Both the position numbers and the translations under genes were made by a program. From assembly GCF_013149275.1 (NCBI RefSeq), contig NZ_JABGNA010000014.1, forward strand, positions 62,001-126,000: a stretch of 64,000 bases of DNA, read 5' to 3'. This document shows, one piece after another, positions 1 through 9,900 of this stretch. This DNA comes from Mucilaginibacter sp. SG564. GTDB lineage: Bacteria > Bacteroidota > Bacteroidia > Sphingobacteriales > Sphingobacteriaceae. Under the pieces are notes generated by a model. The model saw only the letters and a program-made list of their open reading frames with translations. It did not search any database and was not told where the DNA came from. How positions within the stretch are numbered: position 1 is the stretch's first letter; each line of letters opens with the position of its first letter.

Positions 1-315
1 CTGGGCGCCGAAGTAAGGCACTTACTCTTTATCAATCAGCCCATCAATACCATGATTGAGTGGATGAAAACCAAAAAAACGGTTGTAAAGGAATATTCAC
101 AATGGAATTTGTATAACGATTTTATGCGGTATTTTAGCGAGTACCCGGTGGTAAAGATCCCTATACAACCCTATGAAGCCTATATTGCTCCAACAGAAAA
201 CATGATACATGAAGGCTGCACCGAGGGTACTACTCATTACGATGTAAGCCTGTCATACCGGGGTGCATTTAAAAACACTTGTCTTAATCCTGTATTAAAC
301 AGCACGGTTTATTAA
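1..315 (+). CDS. Partial CDS, C-terminal end of an unrecognised protein
   Basis: The reading frame is open from the first base of the window and ends in TAA at 315, giving 104 C-terminal residues; the true start lies upstream. I do not recognise the family. A compact stretch, YEAYIAPTENMIHEG followed by DVSLSYRG, looks like a conserved beta-strand core with a buried His and could belong to a cupin or iron-oxygenase fold, but that is a guess. The next gene starts 8 bases later on the same strand, so it probably belongs to the same operon as the reductase and the LanB genes and may encode a tailoring or accessory protein of that pathway. Confidence 0.7.
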   Translation: MGAEVRHLLFINQPINTMIEWMKTKKTVVKEYSQWNLYNDFMRYFSEYPVVKIPIQPYEAYIAPTENMIHEGCTEGTTHYDVSLSYRGAFKNTCLNPVLNSTVY

Positions 316-323
316 TATCAGCC

Positions 324-1463
324 ATGAAACAATTAGCGGTAGTACATCCCGAATTTGAAGTTGCAAACCCGGCCAGTAAATTTGCCGTGAACTTTTTTGG
401 CGAGCGCGTAAATTTTGTTCTGGATGATTGCTTTCCGGAAAAAGAAAACGTCGTACTGGGCGATCACGAAGTGCTGGTCAGGAAAAAGGGCTTTTCGCTC
501 AACTACCGCGACCTCAATTTTATCATGAAAGCTTCACGGCACTTTATTAGTGATAACTGCAAAACAGCTTATTTACCCATAGGATCGGAGTTTGTGGGCG
601 AGGTGGAACAAACCGGTCGTCTGGTTACCGGCCTGCAAAAAGGCGACAGGGTAATACCCAACTGGAATTACGAAGAAATACGCAAGCTTAAAACACGTAA
701 ACCAGGTTTAACAGCCGGCGTAGCCAGTAACTCTACCTCTAAAGAAAAAGAAATACTGCACTACCGGAAGCTTTATAAAATACCCGAAACCTTTCCGTTG
801 GAGGTTGCCGCAGGATTTTCTATTGGTGCGCAAACCGGCATGAGCATGCTGCGTAAGGCAAAGCTCAACAGCAAATCAACACTACTGGTTACAGGTGGCT
901 CGTCAAACACTTCGTTGTTTGTACTAAAAATGCTCCCCAACTTTAAGTATAAGCATGTTTATGTGCTAACCTCCTCTGAGCAAAAGGCACGCGAGCTGGA
1001 AAAACTGAATATTAAAAATGCCACTATACTGGTAAATACCAAATCAAAGGACGAGGACATCGACCTGTCGATCGTAAAGATCCTGAATAATAACGTTGAT
1101 GCCATTATTGATCCGTTCTGTAATATATACCTTAAAAAATTGTATTACCTGCTTCGGTTCAACGGCAGATATGTGACCTGCGGAATCGAGAATAACACTT
1201 TATACAATACGCCCGATATAGATACCGAAACCATGCAATTACCCGAAAACCTGTTGGTTCATTTCATCATGAACAACATTAGTTTTACCGGGAACTGCCT
1301 GGGTACAACCCGTGATCTGGGCAAAGCTGTCGATCTTTATCTTGATGATAAGCTGAGTTTGAGCAATTACCAAAGCCTGTCCTACAAAAATGGCTCTGAG
1401 TTTTTAGAGATGTCATATAACGACGCCAACAGATTAGGTAAGGTAGTATGTATGTACGAGTAA
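324..1463 (+). CDS. MDR-superfamily (quinone oxidoreductase-like) dehydrogenase, possible dehydroamino acid reductase
   Basis: A 379-residue medium-chain dehydrogenase/reductase. The N-terminal GroES-like catalytic domain shows SLNYRD near residues 57-63, the form typical of zinc-free quinone oxidoreductase-like members. The Rossmann domain has a glycine-rich turn, LLVTGGSS, near residue 187. I see no structural-zinc cysteine cluster. It starts 8 bases after the preceding gene and is followed after 24 bases by the next, so it is part of the LanB operon. In lanthipeptide pathways, MDR enzymes of the LanJ type reduce dehydroalanine/dehydrobutyrine to D-amino acids. Assigning that role here is inference from context, and known LanJ_A enzymes are described as zinc-dependent, which this one may not be. 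Confidence 0.8.
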   Translation: MKQLAVVHPEFEVANPASKFAVNFFGERVNFVLDDCFPEKENVVLGDHEVLVRKKGFSLNYRDLNFIMKASRHFISDNCKTAYLPIGSEFVGEVEQTGRLVTGLQKGDRVIPNWNYEEIRKLKTRKPGLTAGVASNSTSKEKEILHYRKLYKIPETFPLEVAAGFSIGAQTGMSMLRKAKLNSKSTLLVTGGSSNTSLFVLKMLPNFKYKHVYVLTSSEQKARELEKLNIKNATILVNTKSKDEDIDLSIVKILNNNVDAIIDPFCNIYLKKLYYLLRFNGRYVTCGIENNTLYNTPDIDTETMQLPENLLVHFIMNNISFTGNCLGTTRDLGKAVDLYLDDKLSLSNYQSLSYKNGSEFLEMSYNDANRLGKVVCMYE

Positions 1464-1487
1464 GTAAACAAAATTAATATATTGATC

Positions 1488-1928
1488 ATGAGCTTTAACG
1501 TTTTTCACAGCTCCCCGGTGCAGGGTCTTTCGGTTATTGAACCCAGGTTTTCATTAACACATAAAAGGCTATGGGTTTATGCTACCAAGTCGCCCATCAT
1601 GTCGGCGCCATTTTTGAGCAATCTGGGTGGCGATTTAACCTGCTATGTGGGTAAAGAAATCGTAGAGAACAGGTCATTTATTATGGAGCGCAACCCCGGG
1701 CTTTTTGATCAGCGGTATCTGAACAAAACAGGATCAATATATATGCTGCCGGGCCATACCTTTATTGAAAACCAAACCACCTGGAAAGAAGAGCTGGTAA
1801 GCGAAGTTGCCGTGCCTGTTTTAGATGAGTTTAGGGTTAATAATGTGAAAGATTTTCTTTTCCATTTAAAGGAATTGAACCTGTTAGACATCTATCTGAT
1901 ACCCGAAGATGGTTTACTATATGGCTAA
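1488..1928 (+). CDS. Small protein, possible ADP-ribosyltransferase-like fold
   Basis: A 146-residue soluble protein. I take the ATG at 1488; a TTG two codons earlier is less likely. No family could be named with confidence. The N-terminus, VFHSSPVQGLSVIEPR, followed by RLWVYATKSP and a short helix ending in AFL-like residues, resembles the first strands of ADP-ribosyltransferase-like folds of the H-Y-E type, with His in strand 1, Tyr in strand 2 and a late Glu; ELVSEV near residue 120 could supply the Glu. This is a fold-level impression, not a family match. Its stop codon overlaps the beginning of the LanB gene, which implies translational coupling and a role in the same pathway. Confidence 0.75.
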   Translation: MSFNVFHSSPVQGLSVIEPRFSLTHKRLWVYATKSPIMSAPFLSNLGGDLTCYVGKEIVENRSFIMERNPGLFDQRYLNKTGSIYMLPGHTFIENQTTWKEELVSEVAVPVLDEFRVNNVKDFLFHLKELNLLDIYLIPEDGLLYG

Positions 1929-4900
1929 TCCTGATTTTGCTTATCAATGCGATTTTTTCTCATTAAGGCTCCCCATTTTTAGCTTACAAAAAATGGAGGA
2001 GTTTCGCATTGCCGAAGCAAATGGCCAGAAAGAAAATTTTCTCATCGATCTGCTTAATGAACCTGATTTCAAAGATGGTATTTTGCTGGCATCGCCTACC
2101 GTTTATCATGAATTTACCAAGCTGCAAAACGGAGAGTTAAACGCTAAAAAAAAAGAGAAGCTATTAAAAACCCTTTATAAATATTTTGTCAGGTGCTGCA
2201 TCCGCCCACTGCCTTTCGGACTTTTTGCCGGCTACGCGGCAGGCACCATTACCCCTGAGCTTACCAGCACGGCCATTAATCCTGGTAAAAATTTAAGACA
2301 ACTGCGTTTATCGGGCACCCCGGTTAAAATATTGCTAAAACTGATTGCGGATTTCCTGATCAAAAACGGATATCAGGAAAAGCCAGAAACCGAAAAGCAG
2401 CAAAACTCTTTAATATTTAATTATTACCCACTTCAAGGTTTTGAGGAGGATATTAAAGATGAATATACCCTGGGTCATTTGCAAAAGCAGTTATTCGCGG
2501 TATTCTTAAAATCAGCGGAGCCCTTTAACAAGTTGAACCATCTCATAGGCCAATATCCGGGAAACGAACAACTCACCTCATTTATAAAAGATATTTACGA
2601 TCTGTTACACTCCGATAAACCTTTGATCCGGATCCATGAGCAGATCTCCGCGATGTTCAGTTCTTATGATCCGGATGCCGCCTCAACAGAATACCTGCAA
2701 GCCGATCTGTTTGTAAAAGATGCCGCAGATTTAAATATCCCCAGTAAAGTAACATCAACACTGCTAACAGAAATTGAGGAATTGAATGTTTTAGGACCAG
2801 CTTATGTTAATGACGATCTGCTCCATTTCAGCACAGAATTCACACATCATTATGGTGATGCCCAGATTCCGTTATTAACAGCGCTCGACCAGCAAAGCGG
2901 CATCATATACCCGTCCTCCAATTCCGAAAGCTGTACCTTTAATGGCTATATCTCGCCCTTAAGCCGGTCAGAAACCGTAGCAAGCCAAACTGATACTTTA
3001 AAAAACTTACGGGTCAAAAAATTCACCGAGGCGCTTACCCATAACCAAACAGCCATCGAAATTACTGCCGATGATATCCAAAGTTTTAAAAGCCATCAAT
3101 CGGCAGCGGTTAAAAACTTTTACCTACAGGGCAACCTCATTGCCACTTCACCGGATGAGCTTGATGAGGGAGCATTCCAGTTTTTTATCAAGAAGCAGTC
3201 GGCTCCATCAGCTTTGGCATTGGTCAGTAAATCATGCTATGGTTTGCCCGGTTTACGCGATCGCCTTTCCGACTTTATCAACCAGGAAGATGCTTTAAGT
3301 GAGGATGCTATCCTGGCCGAAATAGTTTTTATTCCCGGCGATGTTATTGACAATTCCATCTACCGGCCCATACTCAGGCGGTTTACCATCGATGTTCAGT
3401 CCGGTACATTTGGCCAGTCCGGAGAAAATATTCATTTAACAGATCTGCTCATCTCGGTAAAAAACCAGGAGATCATTTTATATTCTAAAAAGTTAAACAA
3501 ACGTATCATCCCGGTATTAACGTGTAATCATAATTTTTATAAAGGCCCGGCGGTTTACCGTTTCTTGAGCGAGCTGCAATATCAAAATCCTAAACAGGTA
3601 TTTGCCTGGCATTGGGGCCATCTGTCAAACGAACCATTCCTGCCCCGCGTTAGCTACAAACACTTGATATTATCCAAGGCGCAGTGGCATATCAACCAGC
3701 AGGAGGTCAATTCGGTAATTGAGCAATTTGCCAATCCTGTTGATGCCCTGCATGAACTGCAGCAGAGATTCCGGTTTCCTTCGTTATTTACTATAGCCAA
3801 TGATGACAGAGAAATGCTGATCGATATCCAATCGGGATTTTCCTGTTCCCTTTTCCTGGAGGCAGTAACCGAAGATGGAATTAACCTTATTGAATTTACG
3901 GGCGACCCTGCATCTACCTTATTTAAAAATCAAAAAGATAGCTTCCATCATGAGATGATCATCCCGGTATTGGATAAACGGAAAGTATTAACTAATCACG
4001 CTATAACTGATGATGAAAATAAAGTAGCCCAACAACATCCCGAATCTGATGAACACCTCCCGGAGCAAAAGGAATGGATATACTATAAAATTTATGGGCG
4101 GCCACTGGTGCTCCAACAATCACTCCAAACAATTTATTCTTTATTAAACCTCATGACCGATGAGGGTATTATTTCACAATGGTTTTTTATCAGGTATGAT
4201 GACCCTTATTATCATCTGCGTTTAAGAATAAAAATGGCCTCATACGCCATGGCTAAATATGAAAGCGTTATTGCCGAACTGAAGAATGTATTACAAGCCC
4301 AAATAGAAAACCACCACATCTGGGCCATGGAGGAGGATACTTATATCCCCGAGGTTGAACGCTATGGGGTAAACACCATGGAATACAATGAACAATTGTT
4401 TTACCTCGACAGCCAGGCCGCCATGCAGCTGTTCAAAAGCGGCATTAAGGCATCAAACAACTGGCTCGTCGGTATACTCAACGTAGAAACCTTACTGAAT
4501 GATTTTGATTTGGATATTGCCGGCAGAATTGAGTTGTTGTACCAAATGGAGACTGATTTCTTTAAACGCACGGGTGGTTCAAAACAACTCCAGGTTTCTT
4601 TTGATACTTTATACCGAACTCATAAAAAAGGCATTGAAAACCTGATCAATGATGATGACGAATCTTATCAGGCGGTTAAAGAAATATTTAAAACCCGGTC
4701 TGCACAAAACAAGCTTACACTTGCAGCACTTGAACAATCGGCTAAGGAATATCCCGGCGATAGTAAAAAACCTTCGCAAATAATGAATAGCATTATTCAC
4801 ATGGCACTTAACCGTTTCTTTTTAACCCAGCAAAACAGGAACGAGTTATTGATATATGCGTTGCTGCGCAGACACTATGTATCGCTCATTTGCAAGTTGC

Positions 4901-4938
4901 GTTACAATGCTAAGCAGCAATTGGATTACAGTATGTAA
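1909..4938 (+). CDS. Full-length class I lanthipeptide dehydratase (LanB-like), copy 1
   Basis: Up to 1009 residues, the usual size of a full-length LanB. LanB enzymes use glutamyl-tRNA to glutamylate Ser/Thr of a precursor peptide and then eliminate glutamate to give dehydroamino acids. The N-terminal glutamylation domain carries IRPLPFGLFAG near residues 98-108, matching the conserved RPTPFG-type motif. The C-terminal SpaB-type elimination domain (about residue 720 onward) has WIYYKIYG, QWFFIRYDDPYYHLRLR near 757-773 and VERYG near 814. Two in-frame ATGs are possible, 1909 and 1921; the second forms ATGGCTAA with the stop of the upstream gene, and neither has a clear ribosome site. A second LanB lies at 6996-10031. 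No LanC cyclase is seen. Confidence 0.93.
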   Translation: MVYYMANPDFAYQCDFFSLRLPIFSLQKMEEFRIAEANGQKENFLIDLLNEPDFKDGILLASPTVYHEFTKLQNGELNAKKKEKLLKTLYKYFVRCCIRPLPFGLFAGYAAGTITPELTSTAINPGKNLRQLRLSGTPVKILLKLIADFLIKNGYQEKPETEKQQNSLIFNYYPLQGFEEDIKDEYTLGHLQKQLFAVFLKSAEPFNKLNHLIGQYPGNEQLTSFIKDIYDLLHSDKPLIRIHEQISAMFSSYDPDAASTEYLQADLFVKDAADLNIPSKVTSTLLTEIEELNVLGPAYVNDDLLHFSTEFTHHYGDAQIPLLTALDQQSGIIYPSSNSESCTFNGYISPLSRSETVASQTDTLKNLRVKKFTEALTHNQTAIEITADDIQSFKSHQSAAVKNFYLQGNLIATSPDELDEGAFQFFIKKQSAPSALALVSKSCYGLPGLRDRLSDFINQEDALSEDAILAEIVFIPGDVIDNSIYRPILRRFTIDVQSGTFGQSGENIHLTDLLISVKNQEIILYSKKLNKRIIPVLTCNHNFYKGPAVYRFLSELQYQNPKQVFAWHWGHLSNEPFLPRVSYKHLILSKAQWHINQQEVNSVIEQFANPVDALHELQQRFRFPSLFTIANDDREMLIDIQSGFSCSLFLEAVTEDGINLIEFTGDPASTLFKNQKDSFHHEMIIPVLDKRKVLTNHAITDDENKVAQQHPESDEHLPEQKEWIYYKIYGRPLVLQQSLQTIYSLLNLMTDEGIISQWFFIRYDDPYYHLRLRIKMASYAMAKYESVIAELKNVLQAQIENHHIWAMEEDTYIPEVERYGVNTMEYNEQLFYLDSQAAMQLFKSGIKASNNWLVGILNVETLLNDFDLDIAGRIELLYQMETDFFKRTGGSKQLQVSFDTLYRTHKKGIENLINDDDESYQAVKEIFKTRSAQNKLTLAALEQSAKEYPGDSKKPSQIMNSIIHMALNRFFLTQQNRNELLIYALLRRHYVSLICKLRYNAKQQLDYSM

Positions 4939-4953
4939 GGCCTGCAGATAACC

Positions 4954-5967
4954 TCAAATCTTATTATAGTATTTCATAAAATTATCGATCAGGAACTCCC
5001 AATGGGTTGAAGGACAAAACCCAGGTGATGTGGCTATAGTAACATCAACAATCTGCGACCGCACGCGGCTCAGTTCTTCGCAAATTTGCCTGATCTCCTC
5101 TTCCAGTTCAACATGGGTAATCATATTAACCGGGGCATCATTCCTGTGATTGCCATTGAATTGGTTCAAAAAGTAATCCAGGTCGATATGCAGAAAAGTA
5201 GGATCACCGTTGAGTTCTCCTATTAACGATCTCAGATCATTACCCCGGTAATAAAACCCTTTGGCCGGCTCATCATTTTTATCAGTAACCGTTATCGAAA
5301 TACGATCCTTATCCAGGTATGGAAAATCATTAATATATGATTCTACCATATTTTGCCTGGTAGGTCCATCCGGCGAAAGCTCTTTCCGCAGGTGAAAAAT
5401 ATTTACCCTCTCCAGGAAAAAAATAAGCGGGGCAATAAATGATCCCAGATTAATGCTTCCTTCCCGTATAAAACCGGGTATACTTTCCGGATCATCGAAA
5501 TTTATCTTCTTATCGTCCGTAACCTGAAAATATTCGCCCTGCTCTTTATATACCAAAGGCGGCATCAGATCGGTATGGTCATCCAGGTGAATGATATTGA
5601 TCTTTTTTACATCCGGATTCGCTTTCAAATATCTTAGCCAAAACAAAAGCGACCAGGTGTCTTCAAAACACAGGTTATAGCCATCTTTAGCTTCATGAAA
5701 ATCAGCCACATCTGATACCGACAGGTCTCTTGCCGAAAATCGGCCCAAATTAGCGGATAGGTTTTGATCAACCCCCAGGTAACTTAACCCAGGGCCTTGC
5801 AATTTAAATTCTCTGCCTTCCTGTGTCCATTTGCAGTTTGTAAAATAACGGTTTAACTGTTGCTCAAAAGTGGCCTCTAACATGGTCATTGATAATTGGA
5901 TTTTATATATAGCATAAGCCGGTCTTGAACTATAAACTATATTATCTTCAAGATAATAATTTAGCAA
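4954..5967 (-). CDS. UPF0489 / peptide-arginase-like metalloenzyme
   Basis: A 337-residue protein on the opposite strand between the two LanB genes. It shows two metal-ligand motifs expected of the ureohydrolase (arginase) fold: HLDDHTD at residues 127-133, a DxHxD-type motif, and HIDLDYF at 260-266, a DxD-type motif. This pattern fits family UPF0489, which includes OspR, the peptide arginase of landornamide biosynthesis that converts Arg in a peptide to ornithine. The apparent start is TTG; Met27 or Met29 (near 5889) is an alternative. The gene ends 15 bases from the LanB stop, so the two converge. Peptide arginase activity is inference from motifs plus context; family assignment is by eye. 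Confidence 0.75.
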   Translation of the reverse strand: MLNYYLEDNIVYSSRPAYAIYKIQLSMTMLEATFEQQLNRYFTNCKWTQEGREFKLQGPGLSYLGVDQNLSANLGRFSARDLSVSDVADFHEAKDGYNLCFEDTWSLLFWLRYLKANPDVKKINIIHLDDHTDLMPPLVYKEQGEYFQVTDDKKINFDDPESIPGFIREGSINLGSFIAPLIFFLERVNIFHLRKELSPDGPTRQNMVESYINDFPYLDKDRISITVTDKNDEPAKGFYYRGNDLRSLIGELNGDPTFLHIDLDYFLNQFNGNHRNDAPVNMITHVELEEEIRQICEELSRVRSQIVDVTIATSPGFCPSTHWEFLIDNFMKYYNKI

Positions 5968-6052
5968 GATATTACCATTTTATTTTATAATATTTATAGG
6001 TAATAAAATATCCGGCTCCTAAGCCAATTTAACTATTAACGATAAGCCTATT

Positions 6053-6976
6053 ATGCCAGTGTCTCCGCACGAGTACCGCTTTAAAGAGTATGAAATAAAG
6101 CACGAGCAGGAAACTATCCGTTTCTATGTCCATACACCCGGGTTTTCTCCCGAAAAAACCACGTTTCTTTTTCTTCAAGGCTCTGGAGCGATACCCTTAT
6201 GTATGGAGAATGACCAGGGGCATAGGCTAACCTTTTCGCTGCATACCAGGCCCGAGGTTATCCAAAATTTCAACTTCGTCATTATTTCAAAGGTCGGCTT
6301 TACTTTCAGCCGCCACCAGGATGCGGAGGTTCCGGGCGATTATCATCAAAAAACAAGCCTGGCTTACCGGGTTTTCCAGGCCGATGCGGTATTGCAGTAT
6401 ATGCAATCAAACCAATTAATTATCAATAAAAACATCCTGGTTTGCGGCCATTCCGAAGGATCGGATGTGGCCGCTAAACTGGCCACCGTCAATAAAAACA
6501 TCAGCCATCTCGCGTTTTTAAGCGGCGGCGGGGCATCGCAATTTCTGGAGTACTTTCTTTACGTCCGCAAACGCATTACACGCGGGGAGTTATCATTTAA
6601 GGAAGGCCAGCAGGAGATCGACGCGCTCACCCGGCAGTTTAACGAGATCATGCAAAACCCGGCATCAACCACCAAATTCTGGCAGGGGCACACCTATCAG
6701 CGCTGGGCTACCTTTGCCGAACCGGCGCTAAAAAATCTATTACAGCTTAACATACCCATTTTTATGGCTATGGGCTCTATGGATCCAGTGGTGCACACCG
6801 AGACTTTCGATCTGATCATCAGCGAATTTCTGTTCAACAAAAAGCAAAATTTACACCATCAAATTTATGACGGGGCCGACCATGGCTTTAAAGAGCATAA
6901 CGATACCGGTCCTGCCATTGATCACATACCTGCACTGGTAACCGACCTGACTAACTGGTTCAAACAAACCCTGTAA
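6053..6976 (+). CDS. Alpha/beta hydrolase (S9/prolyl-oligopeptidase-like fold)
   Basis: A 307-residue alpha/beta hydrolase without an obvious signal peptide, so probably cytoplasmic. The nucleophile elbow is GHSEG near residues 131-135 with Ser as catalytic residue. An acidic residue in GSMDPVV and the His in GADHGF near 274 complete a plausible triad, and LFLQGSG near residue 40 fits the oxyanion-loop position. It is 20 bases upstream of the second LanB and is divergent from the arginase-like gene, placing it in the peptide biosynthesis locus. It might cleave a leader peptide, hydrolyse an ester or simply be an immunity or housekeeping enzyme; the sequence does not decide between these. Confidence 0.85.
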   Translation: MPVSPHEYRFKEYEIKHEQETIRFYVHTPGFSPEKTTFLFLQGSGAIPLCMENDQGHRLTFSLHTRPEVIQNFNFVIISKVGFTFSRHQDAEVPGDYHQKTSLAYRVFQADAVLQYMQSNQLIINKNILVCGHSEGSDVAAKLATVNKNISHLAFLSGGGASQFLEYFLYVRKRITRGELSFKEGQQEIDALTRQFNEIMQNPASTTKFWQGHTYQRWATFAEPALKNLLQLNIPIFMAMGSMDPVVHTETFDLIISEFLFNKKQNLHHQIYDGADHGFKEHNDTGPAIDHIPALVTDLTNWFKQTL

Positions 6977-6995
6977 CAATAACCCCGAACCAAAC

Positions 6996-9900
6996 ATGGC
7001 CGATTATAAATTTATCCCCGAACTTTTATTACGGGTGCCGCTGTTTAGTTTTGAACGTTATTCGTTGGATAAGATACAGGAGATAGCCAGCGACCCGCAA
7101 TTTCAATATGCCATTTACCTGGCCAACCCGGTATTGCATCAGCTATTGCTCCATAAAAACTTTGACATCAGTTCTTTTAACGACAAGGAACTGTTAAGCA
7201 TACAAAAGTATATCAATCGCGTATGTTTCAGGCCCACGCCTTTTGGCTGCTTTGCATCATCTATAGTTATTAATTGGGGTACCGATGATGAACTCCTTTT
7301 GAAGGATAAAACCCATGACCACCTTCAGCTGCTTTTAGATCAGGAGGTTGCCTTGCTGCTGGCCAAAAAACTACTTCAGGAGGTGCCCTATCCAAGACAA
7401 TTATTTTTAAACCCAACTATCTATAGTTTTAAAAAAAGCTACAGATTTGTAAAAACCACCCGTCAGGAAGGGGTTTCGGCGCTATCCTTTACGCTTGATT
7501 CTATTAAGGCCAACAGGCATATTGATGGTATTGTTAACCTATTTAAAAAAGGTCCGCTGCCCGAAACTCAGCTATTATCTGTTATTGAAAACAATTGGGA
7601 GTTTAGCCAAACTGAAGCCACTGAGTTTTTGCATATGCTGCTGGCCAGCCAAATTTTAATAACACAGCTCGAACCCAATTTAGTTGGTGAAGATTATTTA
7701 TACCGCCTGGTGAATACGCCACAGACAACACATAATCAGCTCTCCCTTCAATTACAGGGCTTATATAAAAAATTAAACACCGCAAAGCCGTTTGCGCAAA
7801 AACACCTCACAGAGCTTGATGATGAGATAAAACAATTGACAACCGGCAGTATAAAAAAAACCAATCTTAATTTTTATTCCAATCTGGGTCGAAAAAAACT
7901 AATAGGAAGCCTGAATATAAAGCACCAGCAACAAATTTCGGCGGCTATAGATGCCTTGAGGAGATTGGTTCCCTATACCCCGCCACAACAACTTAAAGAT
8001 TTTATAACCGAATTTAAGGCCCGGTTCGACAGGCAAAAAATCCCCCTGCTTCTGGCTCTTGACCCTGATGCCGGCATAACCTACGGAAGTACTTCGGGAG
8101 CTGACAGAAGCCCCCTCCTTAACCAGGTTAAATTTAACCCGTCCGCCAAAAGTTCAACTGTTATGGAGTGGACTAAGGTTCACCAGTTACTGTTGCAGCT
8201 TTGGACAAACAACCCCAACCGAAGCACCTTTGAACCTATTGAACTAAATCCATCGCATTTAAGCGGTCTTGATATAGCCGCACCACCATTACCACCATCA
8301 ATGATGGTAATGTTCAGGGAAACCGGCGATCATATCTTTATAGAAAATGCCGGTGGCTGTTCGGGTACGGCCATTATTGGTCGTTTTACCTTATTTAATG
8401 ATGAAGTATTAGAATTAAGTAAACAGATAACCCAAATTGAGGAACGGGCAAACCCCGACGTGGTTTTTGCGGATATTGGCATACTCTCAGATACCCACAC
8501 CGATAATATTAACCGGCGGTACCCGGTTTATGCTTATGAAATATCTGTCAATTCCGCCCCGGTTCAACCGATAGCTCACCAGATAGCCTTATCTGATCTT
8601 TTGGTATCTGTTGTAAACGACGAGGTTGTATTGCAATCCGTATCACTGCAAAAGATGGTACTGCCCAGGTTAACTTCGGCGTATAATTATGCGCATAATC
8701 ATTTAAGCATTTTTAAATTTCTGTGCGATCTTCAATACCAGGGCACTCAGAATAATCTCAATTTCGATCTGGAACATTACTTTCCCGGTTTAAGGTTTTA
8801 TCCAAGGGTAAGCATGGGCAACGTTATTTTGAGCGCCGCGAAGTGGTACCTGGCAACCGATGACATCAACTACCTAAACAAAGCAACGGAAAAAGAAGGC
8901 TTAAATAAAATACTGGAGATAAAACAACGGAACAATCTACCCGATCTGATCTGTTTAACCAGGGCCGATCAGCAACTTGTTTTTAATCTTACCCAAAAAC
9001 AAGAAGTTTTGTTGTTATTAAACAGCATAGCGGGTGCCGAACAGGTTAAACTACAGGAATATTTTTTACCCAAGCAAGGCCAACCGAAAGTATCCATAAC
9101 CGGGCAACCTATGGTTAGCCAGTTTATAACCTTTTTGTATCAAACCGATAATGTTTACCCGGTAAAATTTAGCCCCCAGCCTACGATAAGCAAAAAGATA
9201 AAAAGGGAATTTGCGCCAGGAAGTGAGTGGCTTTATTTTAAAATTTATTGTAGTCCGCAGGTAGCCGATCATTTACTATGTGATGAAATTTTACCTCTTA
9301 TAACCACTATAGAAAAACGAGAGGTAAGCTCCTGGTTTTTTATCCGTTACCAGGAATCAGGGTATCATCTGCGGCTCCGGTTAAAGGTAAACCCTGCAGA
9401 TGTTGGCCCGGTGATGATAAAATTAAATGATCAGCTAAATGCAAGTCTGCAAGCGCATGAGATTAAAAAGTTACAGACCGATACCTATGCCAGGGAAATA
9501 GAACGGTACGGCGCTGATATCATAGAGTTAATTGAAGATTTTTTTTGCGACAGCAGCAAACTTATCATTCATTTTATAAAGGCCCGGATGCCGTTTTATT
9601 CCCACCATAGCCTGGCTATCATTAATATGGATGAGTTACTGGCTTTGTTCATGCCATCCATAGTTGATCAAATATCATTTTTAGAATTAGTGTCTGACAG
9701 CTTTTATCAGGAATTTTCGGGTACCAAAGCCTTGAAAGTTGACCTGGATCTGAAATACCGGGAGTTAAAAAACGAAATTCAATCGCGGCTCCATGATCCT
9801 TATTGCTTTAAAACATTAAAGCTTGATAAACATCATCATGATTTTTTACAGCAGGCAAACCTGTTAGCTAAAAAAGCTGCCCGATTTGGTGCAGAACGGA

